Of a stretch of DNA of 64,000 nt, positions 26,458 to 33,819 are shown in pieces; position 1 is the first letter of the stretch; every line of letters starts with the position of its first letter. The notes beneath the pieces are model-generated. The model was not told where the DNA came from and made no database searches. It saw only the letters and a program-made list of their open reading frames with translations. Made by a program: the position numbers and the translations under genes. The DNA lies in assembly GCA_963711465.1 (NCBI GenBank), contig CAVQEG010000001.1:2604001-2668000 (forward strand). The letters are read 5' to 3'. Source of the DNA: CAVQEG01 sp963711465 (lineage in GTDB: Bacteria; Bacteroidota; Ignavibacteria; OLB7).

Positions 26458-26696
26458 TGCAGTTCGATGCAGATGGATGCGGCGAGGGTGCGGCCGACGG
26501 CGATCTCCTGTCGCCGCGTCTCGAGGACGACCGTGCCGCCGGGCAGTCGCTCCAGACAGGTGAATCCAGCTCCGACGGCAATCCCGAGACGGATGCACTG
26601 CGATCGCACGTTCGGATCGTCGGGAAGCGACAGGATCGAGCCGCTGCGTCCGCGGCGTACGTCGAGCAGCGTCATCGTGCGGGGCTCAGTTTGCAT
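26454..26696 (-). CDS. feoA: FeoA domain protein
   Basis: Small SH3-like cytoplasmic protein of 80 residues that accompanies FeoB. The FeoA pattern is clear: a short N-terminal strand (MTLLDVRRGRSGSILSL), the central RLGIAVGAGFTCLERLPGG, then VVLETRRQEIAVGRTLAASI. It would modulate the FeoB GTPase. ATG 26696 overlaps the end of fur by 11 nt; an internal ATG at 26675 gives 73 residues and aligns more exactly with typical FeoA starts. The stop overlaps the feoB start (ATGA). Confidence 0.92.
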   Translation of the reverse strand: MQTEPRTMTLLDVRRGRSGSILSLPDDPNVRSQCIRLGIAVGAGFTCLERLPGGTVVLETRRQEIAVGRTLAASICIELQ

Positions 26697-27219
26697 GGCT
26701 CACCGCCGCAGTTACACCAGTGCGTGTCGTTCCGGGAGCCGCAGCCGTGCCCTCGGCACTCCGCTCGACTGCGCGACACGAGCCGCAGATGCCGAAGATC
26801 TCGAATGAATGGTAGGTCGGCTCGAAGTCGTGCAGCCGACACAACTGGCGCTGCAGGTAGAGGACCGAGGCGTTGGGAAACTCGGTGATCCCTCCGCATC
26901 GCGTGCACACCATGTGGTCGTGCCTCGGACGGTCCACCGTCTTCTCGTACTGCGCATACTCGCCGGGCGAGAACATGTAGCGAGCGACCAGCCCGCATTC
27001 GTGCAGCAGCGACAGCGTCTTGTAGACCGTCGCCCGCGATACCTTGCTGCCGGAAGCGTGGAGCTTCACGTACAGCGATTCCGCGTCGAAGTGCTCGTCG
27101 AATTCCAGCACCGCCGAGAGTATCTCGAACCGCTCGGACGTGATCCGATAGTTCTCCCGCCGCAGAAACGCCATGAACCGCTCCCGCGCCTGCTTCTCTG
27201 ATTTCGTCCTGATTGCCAT
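26686..27219 (-). CDS. fur: Fur-family ferric uptake regulator
   Basis: Fur-family repressor of 177 residues. The winged helix includes RITSERFEILSAVLEFDEHFDAESLYVKL, then SRATVYKTLSLLHECGLV, the DNA-recognition helix of the family. The dimerisation part has the metal site RHDHMVCTRCGGI, a His-rich strand (LHDFEPTYHSFEIFGICGSC) and two CxxC pairs for structural zinc. The C-terminal 30 residues extend beyond the usual end and are Ala/Thr rich. The ATG at 27219 is preceded by AAGGG. Position as first gene of fur-feoA-feoB supports ferrous-iron control over PerR or Zur function, although paralogues cannot be excluded from sequence alone. Confidence 0.94.
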   Translation of the reverse strand: MAIRTKSEKQARERFMAFLRRENYRITSERFEILSAVLEFDEHFDAESLYVKLHASGSKVSRATVYKTLSLLHECGLVARYMFSPGEYAQYEKTVDRPRHDHMVCTRCGGITEFPNASVLYLQRQLCRLHDFEPTYHSFEIFGICGSCRAVERSAEGTAAAPGTTRTGVTAAVSHAN

Positions 27220-27224
27220 AACCC

Positions 27225-27276
27225 TTATTAAGACCAAGTCTAAACACGAACATACGACGACGCCGTCGGCACGCAA
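27225..27276 (-). promoter_or_regulatory. Predicted fur promoter and Fur operator
   Basis: Reading leftward, TTG (27276-27274), 19 nt, then TATGTTCG (27254-27247) fits the Bacteroidota sigma pattern TTG-N19-TAnnTTTG. Directly after it, at the expected transcription start, is the near-perfect 7-3-7 palindrome 27228-27244 (arms TTTAGAC and GTCTTAA on the minus strand, one mismatch), the form expected of a Fur-type operator. It ends 8 bp before the fur ATG. The stop codon of the preceding methyltransferase gene lies inside this region. Confidence 0.6.
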
Positions 27277-28115
27277 GAGGCCGGAACGTAATTAGTCGTT
27301 GCAGATCGGTGGTGGAGTTCGTTCAGCCGCGCGTGGAGCCGTCTGCCGGTCGCCGCTTCGAGTTCCGGCGTCAGCGGAACCTCGCGGCTCTCCGTGGCCC
27401 CCGGATCGGGCGTACAGACGTAGATCTCATGGCCCGGACGGGATTCGACACGCATTCCAGCCGACCGGAGCATCGCCATCACGCCCGCATGGTTCGGCGC
27501 CCACCAGTTGGTCGGATCACCCGCCAGCCGGTGTTCGATGAACGCCATCTTCGGCCACGACTCCTCGAGCATCGCCTCTCGATCGTTGATATCCCGATCG
27601 TCGGTGTCCTGCCGTTCCCCCTCCCCCGGCATCGTCAGCGTCTGGAATACCATCAGCCGACCGACGAGCCGCGAGACGACGTCGAGCGCCAGGAGTGGGT
27701 AGCGCAGGTGGTAGAAGACGCCCATGAACAGCACGAGGTCATAGTGCGCATCGGTGCCCGCGAGGTCATAGACCTGCATCTGGTGGAATTCGGTCTGATC
27801 GTGGAGGCCGAATTCATACGCCGCCCATCGCGCCTGCCGCAGGTAATGATCGTCCACGTCGATGCCGGTCACCCGGGCTCCGCGACGGGCGAGTTCGAAT
27901 GAATAGAATCCCGCGTTGCAGCCGAAGTCGAGCACCCGCCAGCCGTCGAGATCCGCCGGGATGTGTGGCGCAAGCTCGCTCCACTTGAACGCCGGGAAGT
28001 CCCCGAGGAAGTGATCCGGCGCCGTCTGCGTGCCGTCCGGCAGATGGAGGTTGTGGAACCACGGAGCCAGTCGATCGATTTCCTGCAGTCGCTGCTGCGT
28101 CAGAGTGTCTGCCAT
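27240..28115 (-). CDS. SAM-dependent methyltransferase (CmoB/TIGR04290-like)
   Basis: Class I methyltransferase of 291 residues. The N-terminus (LQEIDRLAPWFHNLHLPDG, then FKWSELAPHIPADLDG) and motif I LDFGCNAGFYSFELARRG match the CmoB-related group, including the TIGR04290 family found beside glycosyltransferases. The acidic residue of motif II is in VTGIDVDDHYL; DLVLFMGVFYHLRYP is motif IV; and the region NDREAMLEESWPKM to FIEHRLAGDPTNWWAPNHAG is the family's substrate part. The ATG at 28115 is chosen because homology begins at once; the frame is open further upstream. The acceptor is unknown, perhaps a glycan or tRNA. The gene's last codons overlap the fur promoter. Confidence 0.85.
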   Translation of the reverse strand: MADTLTQQRLQEIDRLAPWFHNLHLPDGTQTAPDHFLGDFPAFKWSELAPHIPADLDGWRVLDFGCNAGFYSFELARRGARVTGIDVDDHYLRQARWAAYEFGLHDQTEFHQMQVYDLAGTDAHYDLVLFMGVFYHLRYPLLALDVVSRLVGRLMVFQTLTMPGEGERQDTDDRDINDREAMLEESWPKMAFIEHRLAGDPTNWWAPNHAGVMAMLRSAGMRVESRPGHEIYVCTPDPGATESREVPLTPELEAATGRRLHARLNELHHRSATTNYVPASCVPTASSYVRV

Positions 28116-28290
28116 TGCCAAGGTTGTTCGGTGATGAAGTGGCTGGTTCAGGGGCGCGGCACCCTCGCATCGGTGCGCGCTGCAGATGCGCACGCCAACA
28201 CCGTTCCCCCGGCCCGGAGGAACGTACGGATGTAGCTGTATCGCTTCCGGGGCGAGCTCGTGAATCCTGTTGCGTCCGGAGAGGATTTCC

Positions 28291-28611
28291 TCATGTGCGC
28301 TGAAGCAGCGATGCACGTGTCGTGACAGTGACCGGGCGCGGATGGTCCAGCGCCGTCCGGAGGTAGTTCTCCAGTTCGATTGCGAGATGGCGGGCGGTGT
28401 GCCGGCTCACAACGCGGTCCCGCGCACGAAGGCCGATGGCACGCCGCTCTGGTTCACTCACCTCCCGCACGTAGCGCATGGTGTCCTCCGCCGTTCGGGC
28501 GATCAGGATCTCCTCGTCGGGATGGAAGAATTCGTTCCGGCGCATCGGCAACCCTGACCGTGCGCCGCCAGGAGCAGAGGCACGAATGTCGGTGCCAATT
28601 TGCTCGTGCAT
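28291..28611 (-). pseudogene. Remnant of a glycosyltransferase C-terminus
   Basis: Open frame of 106 codons whose second half (RNEFFHPDEEILIARTAEDT, then SEPERRAIGLRARDRVVSRH and TARHLAIELENYL) has the look of the C-terminal helix pair of CgeB-like/family 4 glycosyltransferases: a 'FF-PGEEILIART' block followed by 'ERRAIGERAR-RVL-EHT--HRA-ELE-YL'. The catalytic domains that should precede it are absent; the sequence upstream is unrelated or decayed. Its position, 175 bp upstream of a methyltransferase of the type that normally sits with glycosyltransferases, supports decay of a former partner gene. It could alternatively be a short expressed protein. Confidence 0.5.
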
Positions 28612-28618
28612 GTTGCCC

Positions 28619-28810
28619 TCAGTCTGCGCGCGGCTCTCGCCCGGCGCTCCGGTCGATCGCATCGAGCACCTCGGCAACGGGGACGATCGATTCGACCGAT
28701 GCGTCAAAGGCGGGGTTCTCTGCCAGGCGGCGTGCCCATGCGACCGCCGGACTCCCGCCCCACTCCCCTGCGCGGCCCGTACCGCAGATCGGGCGTCGAG
28801 TCGCCGCATG
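28619..28810 (-). pseudogene. Possible second coding remnant
   Basis: A 63-codon frame without a start codon runs leftward to a TGA at 28619. It contains a protein-like stretch (AVAWARRLAENPAFDASVES, then IVPVAEVLDAIDRS) that reads as the C-terminus of a larger protein of unidentified family. With the preceding entry it suggests a decayed operon between 28291 and about 28810. Low confidence, based on composition only. Confidence 0.3.
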
Positions 28811-28971
28811 TTATCTGCGGAAGCAGCCGTCTGAGGGACGGCGTGTGAAACTGGACCATCGTGCGCCATGTTCAACGCCGCTTGCCGATGCAAGGCAGGT
28901 GACATCGTTTCGGTGGCGGACGTGGCGGTGACCTTTCGCAATGCACCGTTGGGCTTTCAGGTTGGAAGCAG

Positions 28972-29007
28972 CGCGGGGCGTCCATCTCCCAGGATGGACG
29001 CCCCGCG
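28972..29007 (-). terminator. Hairpin after atpC
   Basis: Perfect 15-bp stem with a 6-nt loop (arms 28972-28986 and 28993-29007), 45 bp beyond the atpC stop. It is a very stable GC-rich structure without a T-tract, probably the end of the atpDC transcript. Confidence 0.65.
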
Positions 29008-29051
29008 AATCTGCGATGAATCAGATCGAGCGCCTGGCGACAGAGCGACGC

Positions 29052-29474
29052 TCAGCGGCCGATGGTGCCGGCGATTCTGAGCCGGTTGGTCGCACGGGCC
29101 AGCGCCGCTTCCGCCCGGGTGCGATCGACGTGGCTGTCGATGTGATGCGCCTCGCGGACGCGACCGCGAGCGCGCTCCAGCGCGCTCTGGGCGCGGGCGA
29201 CGTCGATCGCATCCTTCGGCTCGGCGGTTTCCGCCAGCACGGTCATACGATCGTTCTTCACCTCGACGAATCCGCCCGAGGTGGCCATCAGATGCTCGTG
29301 CTTCGCCGACTCGACGATCCGGATCTCTCCGATGTCGAGTTCAGAGATGATCGGCGCGTGATGGATCAGCACCTGGAACGGGCCGACCACACCGGGCACG
29401 GTCACCGCCTCGACTTCACCGGAGTAGACCGTCCGCTCCGGCGTGACGATCTCGACGTGAAAGGTATTCGCCAT
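29052..29474 (-). CDS. atpC: F1 ATP synthase epsilon subunit
   Basis: Epsilon subunit of 140 residues, part of the central stalk. The N-terminal beta-sandwich is clear (FHVEIVTPERTVYSGEVEAV, TVPGVVGPFQVLIHHAPI, LMATSGGFVEVKNDRMTVLA). The C-terminal helical hairpin is present (DVARAQSALERARGRVREA, then RTRAEAALARATNRLR), so the subunit is full-length and can have the inhibitory conformation. It starts 1 bp after the atpD stop. The other ATP synthase genes (atpIBEFHAG) are not in the window; a separate atpDC pair is known from Bacteroidota and Chlorobi. Confidence 0.95.
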   Translation of the reverse strand: MANTFHVEIVTPERTVYSGEVEAVTVPGVVGPFQVLIHHAPIISELDIGEIRIVESAKHEHLMATSGGFVEVKNDRMTVLAETAEPKDAIDVARAQSALERARGRVREAHHIDSHVDRTRAEAALARATNRLRIAGTIGR

Positions 29475-29475
29475 C

Positions 29476-30903
29476 TCAGGCCTCCTGCATCAGCTTCTCG
29501 GAGCGCTCGCGCGCCTCGTCAAACGTTCCGACGTATCGGAACGCCTCCTCGGGCATCTCGTCACCGTCGCCGTTGAGAATCGCTTCGAACCCTGCCAGCG
29601 TGTCCTCGAGCTTCACATAGCGACCCGGCTGGCCGGTGAACTGTTCGGCGACGAAGAACGGCTGCGACAGGAACCGCTGAATCTTCCTGGCACGCTGCAC
29701 GGTGATCTTGTCCTCATCGGAGAGCTCGTCCATCCCGAGGATGTTGATGATGTCCTGCAGATCCTTGTACGCCTGCAGCACCTGCTTCACACGCGAGGCG
29801 ATGTCGTAGTGGCGCTGCCCGAGCACGTGGGGATCGAGAATCGTGGAGGTCGACGAAAGCGGATCGACCGCAGGGTAGAGTCCGAGCTCCGCAATCTGTC
29901 GAGAGAGCACCGTGGTCGCGTCGAGGTGGGCGAACGTGTTGGCCGGCGCCGGATCGGTAAGGTCGTCGGCGGGTACGTAGACCGCCTGCACCGAGGTGAT
30001 CGAGCCCTTGGTGGTCGAGGCGATCCGCTCCTGCAGCGCGCCCATCTCGGTGGCGAGCGTCGGCTGGTATCCCACCGCCGACGGCATCCGACCGAGCAGT
30101 GCGGAGACTTCAGAACCTGCCTGGGTGAAGCGGAAGATGTTGTCGATGAACAGCAGCACGTCGCGCCCCTCCTCATCGCGGAAGTATTCGGCGAAGGTGA
30201 GCGCCGTGAGCGCCACGCGAGCACGCGCTCCTGGCGGCTCGTTCATCTGACCGAAGACCAGAACCGCTTTGTCGAGCACGGTCGAGCCGTCGGCGAGCTT
30301 CGCCTCGGACATCTCGAGGTAGAGGTCCTTCCCTTCGCGCGTACGTTCACCGACGCCGCCGAAGACCGAGTAGCCGCCGTGCTGCTTGGCGATGTTGTTG
30401 ATCAGCTCCAGGATGACGACGGTCTTGCCGACGCCTGCGCCGCCGAAGAGTCCCGTCTTACCGCCACGCGTGTACGGCTCCAGAAGGTCGATGACCTTGA
30501 TGCCGGTTTCGAACATTTCCTTCTTGGTGGTCAGCGACTGGAATTCCGGTGCGGGGCGGTGGATCGGGTAGCGGTGCTTCGTCTCGATCGGCGGCTTGTT
30601 GTCGATCGGATCTCCGATCACGTTGAGCATCCGCCCGAGCGCCTCGGGTCCCACCGAAACGGTAATGGGACCGCCGGTATCGATCACGCGGGTGCCGCGG
30701 CTGATACCGTCGGTGGAATCCATGGCGACGGTCCGCACGCGGTCCTGACCGAGATGCTGCTGGACCTCGACGATGAGCGTGTGCTCCTCGCCATCCTTGG
30801 TGTAGGGGATCTCGAGCGCGTTGAGGATGTCCGGAAGCTGCCCGTTGGGAAACTCCACGTCAACCGCCGGACCGATGATCTGGACGATTTTTCCTTCGTT
30901 CAT
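29476..30903 (-). CDS. atpD: F1 ATP synthase beta subunit
   Basis: Catalytic beta subunit of 475 residues. The Walker A loop GGAGVGKTV, the catalytic Glu in GVGERTREG, Walker B VLLFIDNIFRFTQAG, the LLGRMPSAVGYQPTLATEMG block, the ATP synthase signature PAVDPLSSTS and the DELSD loop are all intact. The ATG at 30903 begins MNEGKIVQIIGPAVDVEF, the normal start. The frame is open upstream to 31071, but that part is leader. A Bacteroidota-type promoter is predicted at 31041-31071. Codon use is clean and typical of a highly expressed gene. It forms a two-gene unit with atpC, divergent from aspS. Confidence 0.97.
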   Translation of the reverse strand: MNEGKIVQIIGPAVDVEFPNGQLPDILNALEIPYTKDGEEHTLIVEVQQHLGQDRVRTVAMDSTDGISRGTRVIDTGGPITVSVGPEALGRMLNVIGDPIDNKPPIETKHRYPIHRPAPEFQSLTTKKEMFETGIKVIDLLEPYTRGGKTGLFGGAGVGKTVVILELINNIAKQHGGYSVFGGVGERTREGKDLYLEMSEAKLADGSTVLDKAVLVFGQMNEPPGARARVALTALTFAEYFRDEEGRDVLLFIDNIFRFTQAGSEVSALLGRMPSAVGYQPTLATEMGALQERIASTTKGSITSVQAVYVPADDLTDPAPANTFAHLDATTVLSRQIAELGLYPAVDPLSSTSTILDPHVLGQRHYDIASRVKQVLQAYKDLQDIINILGMDELSDEDKITVQRARKIQRFLSQPFFVAEQFTGQPGRYVKLEDTLAGFEAILNGDGDEMPEEAFRYVGTFDEARERSEKLMQEA

Positions 30904-31040
30904 GCTGATGCTTCGTGTTGTATGGGTTGAATCGCTGTGTACTCGGTTCGCCGGAGGGGGCCGGCAGCGGAACGGGCGTGGATTCGTGAGGGAAGGGGCC
31001 GGGAGGGACCCAGAGGACCACCGAATCGATTGAAGAATCG

Positions 31041-31071
31041 AAAAATTACAGAAGCCGCTTCGGCGGTGCAA
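31041..31071 (-). promoter_or_regulatory. Predicted atpDC promoter
   Basis: Leftward TTG (31071-31069), 20-nt spacer, TAATTTTT (31048-31041), close to the Bacteroidota consensus TTG-N19/20-TAnnTTTG. It would give an untranslated leader of about 130 nt before atpD. Confidence 0.45.
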
Positions 31072-31092
31072 TTACAGGGTGTAGCGTCGGCA

Positions 31093-31122
31093 TTGTCCCG
31101 AGGACCCGGCTTCGTAGTTTCT
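31093..31122 (+). promoter_or_regulatory. Predicted aspS promoter
   Basis: Rightward TTG (31093-31095), 19-nt spacer, TAGTTTCT (31115-31122), the same Bacteroidota-type pattern as the atpDC promoter 22 bp away on the other strand. The leader would be about 70 nt. Confidence 0.45.
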
Positions 31123-31197
31123 CGATCCTTTCGGCACCACGGGGCACGCCGCAGAACAAATTCCACTCGATCTCATTTCACAGTCGCGACCATTACA

Positions 31198-32976
31198 ATG
31201 GCGAAGTACGCAGCGCGCACGCAGTATGCCGGTACGATCGGACCGGAGGACATCGGACGCAGTGTCACCCTGAACGGATGGGTGGAGACGCGACGCGATC
31301 TCGGGGGACTGATCTTCATCGACGTGCGCGACCACACCGGCATCGCACAGGCGGTCTTCTCTCCGCAGGATTCGCCGGCACTGATGCAGACCGCCTCGGA
31401 GCTGCGCAACGAATTCGTCGTGGCGATCACCGGAGAGGTGCGAGCGCGGGAGAAGCCGAATCCGGCACTGCCGACCGGCGAGGTCGAGCTGGTGGCCACC
31501 GGGCTGACGCTCCTGAATCGTTCCGACGTGCCGCCCTTCGAGATCGGTGCGCGGGAGAAAGCGAGCGAGGAATTGCGGCTGAAGTATCGCTATCTCGATC
31601 TGCGCGACGCCGAACTGCAGCGGATCCTGCGGCTTCGCAGCCGGCTGCTGGCCGTCACGCGCGCGTACTTTTCCGAGCATGGATTCGCCGAGATCGAGAC
31701 GCCGATGATGGTGCGCTCGACGCCGGAGGGAGCCCGCGATTACCTGGTGCCGAGCCGGTTGCATCCGGGAGAATTCTACGCGCTGCCGCAGTCACCGCAG
31801 ATCTACAAGCAGCTGCTGATGGTGGCGGGATTCGACAGGTACATGCAGATCGCGCGCTGCATGCGCGACGAGGATCTGCGCGCCGATCGCCAGCCCGAAT
31901 TCACCCAGCTCGATCTGGAGATGTCCTTCGTCACGCAGGAGGACGTCCTGCAGATCGTCGAGGGATACCTCGCGCGGCTGTGGCGTGAGCTGCGCGGCGT
32001 CGAACTCGAGCTGCCGCTGATGCGCATGCCGTACCGCGAGGCGATCACACGCTTCGGAAGCGACAAACCCGACGTTCGCTTCGCTCTCGAGCTCCGCGAC
32101 GTCGACGACCTGGTCGCCGACAGCGGGTTCGGCGTCTTCGGCGATGCGATTGCCGCGGGCGGTTCGGTCGCGGGTCTGAATTTCACCGGTGGCGCTTCGT
32201 ACTCGCGCAAGCAGATCGACGAACTGACCGAGCATGTGAAGCGCTACGGCGCCCGCGGCCTGGTCTGGCTGAAGGCGACCGCCGAAGATCTCGAAGGCGG
32301 CGCGGCAAAGTTCCTCTCTGATGCGGAACGGACGGGTCTGCGGGAGCGCTTCGAGGCGGCAGAGGGCGACATGCTGCTGCTGGTGGCCGACGCATGGCGG
32401 ACGTGCCACATCGCACTTGGGGCGCTTCGGCTGGAGATCGCGCGGCGAGAGCAGCTGATCCCGCACGATGTCGACGCACCGCTGTTCGTCGTCGATTTCC
32501 CCATGTTCGAGGAGATCGACACCGAAACGGGCCAGCCGGTACCGGCGCACCACGTCTTCACATCGTATCGTGCCGAGGACGAGCACCTGCTCGAGAGTGA
32601 CCCGCTGGCCGTGCGCGCCAACGCATACGACCTGGTGATCAACGGCTATGAGATCGCCTCGGGAAGCATTCGAATCCACGATCGGGAGACGCAGCGAAGG
32701 ATCTTCAATCTGATCGGCCTGACCGACGAGGAAGCGGAGCAGAAATTCGGCTTCCTGCTCGAAGCCTTCCGCTACGGAGCACCGCCTCACGGTGGAATCG
32801 CTCCGGGTCTGGACCGTCTGACGATGATACTGGCGGGTACGGACAACATCCGGGACGTGATTGCCTTTCCGAAGACACTGAGCGCCACGTCGTTGATGGA
32901 CAACGCTCCGTCGCCGGTATCCGACGAGCAGCTTGCGGCGCTGCACATCAGACTCGCCAAGGGCGCGGAGGGGTAG
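31198..32976 (+). CDS. aspS: Aspartyl-tRNA synthetase
   Basis: Bacterial-type class II AspRS of 592 residues. An N-terminal OB fold (VTLNGWVETRRDLGGLIFID, the anticodon-binding domain) is followed by class II motif 1 (YFSEHGFAEIETPMMVRSTP), FYALPQSPQIYKQLLMVAGF, motif 2 (RCMRDEDLRADRQPEFTQLD), the GAD insertion domain (about residues 285-410), and motif 3 (PPHGGIAPGLDRLTMIL). The ATG at 31198 has no Shine-Dalgarno but is preceded by A-rich sequence, as in many Bacteroidota genes. The last 20 bp (AKGAEG and stop) belong to the inverted repeat described at 32957. Whether it is discriminating or non-discriminating cannot be told; no gatCAB gene is visible here. Confidence 0.96.
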   Translation: MAKYAARTQYAGTIGPEDIGRSVTLNGWVETRRDLGGLIFIDVRDHTGIAQAVFSPQDSPALMQTASELRNEFVVAITGEVRAREKPNPALPTGEVELVATGLTLLNRSDVPPFEIGAREKASEELRLKYRYLDLRDAELQRILRLRSRLLAVTRAYFSEHGFAEIETPMMVRSTPEGARDYLVPSRLHPGEFYALPQSPQIYKQLLMVAGFDRYMQIARCMRDEDLRADRQPEFTQLDLEMSFVTQEDVLQIVEGYLARLWRELRGVELELPLMRMPYREAITRFGSDKPDVRFALELRDVDDLVADSGFGVFGDAIAAGGSVAGLNFTGGASYSRKQIDELTEHVKRYGARGLVWLKATAEDLEGGAAKFLSDAERTGLRERFEAAEGDMLLLVADAWRTCHIALGALRLEIARREQLIPHDVDAPLFVVDFPMFEEIDTETGQPVPAHHVFTSYRAEDEHLLESDPLAVRANAYDLVINGYEIASGSIRIHDRETQRRIFNLIGLTDEEAEQKFGFLLEAFRYGAPPHGGIAPGLDRLTMILAGTDNIRDVIAFPKTLSATSLMDNAPSPVSDEQLAALHIRLAKGAEG

Positions 32977-33111
32977 TGCTGGGGGCTTGCGGGTGGTGTT
33001 GTGGGCGGGAACAGAGGAGACGCTCGTGTTGAGCTTTCGCCAAGGGCGCCACGGGAATGAGCGGAGGCAAACCGACGTGTCTTGACGGCGGAGCCGTCTG
33101 CGAGGCGCGGT
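32957..33111 (+). repeat. Left arm of a long imperfect inverted repeat
   Basis: This 155-bp arm matches the reverse complement of 33444-33607 over its whole length at roughly 85-90% identity by eye. Long exact blocks are the first 20 bp, about 40 bp around 32990-33030, and the last 35 bp. It begins inside aspS, 20 bp before the end of the stop codon. The arms enclose 332 bp. Confidence 0.85.
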
Positions 33112-33443
33112 GCTCGCCGTATCGGCCCTGCTACATTCATCCCGAGAAGTGGGCTCGTGTGGTGACCAGACGGCGGATTGCATCTGAGGCGGCGGCGCCA
33201 GCTGCGCACGCACCCATGAAGCTGCGGAATCGAAGACAGCGGTATGTCGCCCGGTCGCTGTGAGCCGCGGGATGTCCGCGAATGTAGCGGTATGCCGCGA
33301 AGACGTCCTCGGGTGCAGCGGTGGCCGCGCGGGACAGCGCCAACGCGCCGAGCTGCGCTGCCCGCTCTGTTCAAACGAACGACGTCTTGTCGCTGCTCGA
33401 GCGGACTTCTCCACACGAATGTACCAGTGCAATAGCGGTGACT
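33112..33443. other. Spacer between inverted-repeat arms
   Basis: 332 bp between the two arms. Only short, low-quality open frames exist on both strands (for example 33137-33343 leftward) and none resembles a transposase or any known family. The whole unit of about 650 bp therefore looks like a non-autonomous repeat element or an inverted duplication rather than a gene. Confidence 0.5.
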
Positions 33444-33607
33444 ACCGCGCCTCGCAGACGGCTCCGCCGTCAAGACAAGTCAAGACAAGTCGGTTGGCCG
33501 CCGCTCATTCCCTTGGCGCCCGTGGCGGAAGCGCTACAAGAGCGTCCCCTCTGTTCCCGCCCACAACACCACCCGCAAATCCCGCCTCTACCCCTCCGCG
33601 CCCTTGG
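33444..33607 (-). repeat. Right arm of the inverted repeat, with copy of the aspS 3' end
   Basis: A 164-bp arm, reverse complement of 32957-33111. It differs by a tandem duplication of a 10-bp unit (TCAAGACAAG) at about 33470-33490 and by scattered substitutions. Its outer 20 bp repeat the last six codons and stop of aspS on the opposite strand. Confidence 0.85.
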
Positions 33608-33655
33608 TGACTATGCCGTTGGTGACTATGCCCTTGACGACTATGCCCTTGGCGG
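33601..33655. repeat. 15-bp tandem direct repeat
   Basis: Three full copies of a 15-bp unit (CCCTTGGTGACTATG with variants) plus a partial fourth. They start in the outer end of the right inverted-repeat arm. Read leftward the unit encodes a repeated KGIVT motif running into the copied AKGAEG-stop. Confidence 0.8.
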
Positions 33656-33693
33656 AAAAAAAAATGCGCCGGTACTGTGGCGAGTACCGGCGC
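33656..33693 (-). terminator. Intrinsic terminator of the leftward lipoprotein gene
   Basis: Perfect 11-bp stem (GCGCCGGTACT / AGTACCGGCGC, 33666-33693) with a 6-nt loop, followed leftward by nine T (33664-33656). A textbook factor-independent terminator, 127 bp after the stop of the gene ending at 33820. It also insulates that gene from the repeat region. Confidence 0.85.
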
Positions 33694-33819
33694 GAGAGTT
33701 TGTGCTGTACGCGGTCCAATAGTACGTACGAACACATCCAACGTGTGCACGCATGGTCCAGTATGCGTTGCCCACACTGCAAGTAACGGAGAAATTTTCA
33801 AATGATTGCCTCGTGGCCC

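Noticed and set aside
33112..33443. Transposase gene between the inverted-repeat arms
   Set aside because: Only short frames of 60-80 codons occur, with no DDE or other catalytic pattern.
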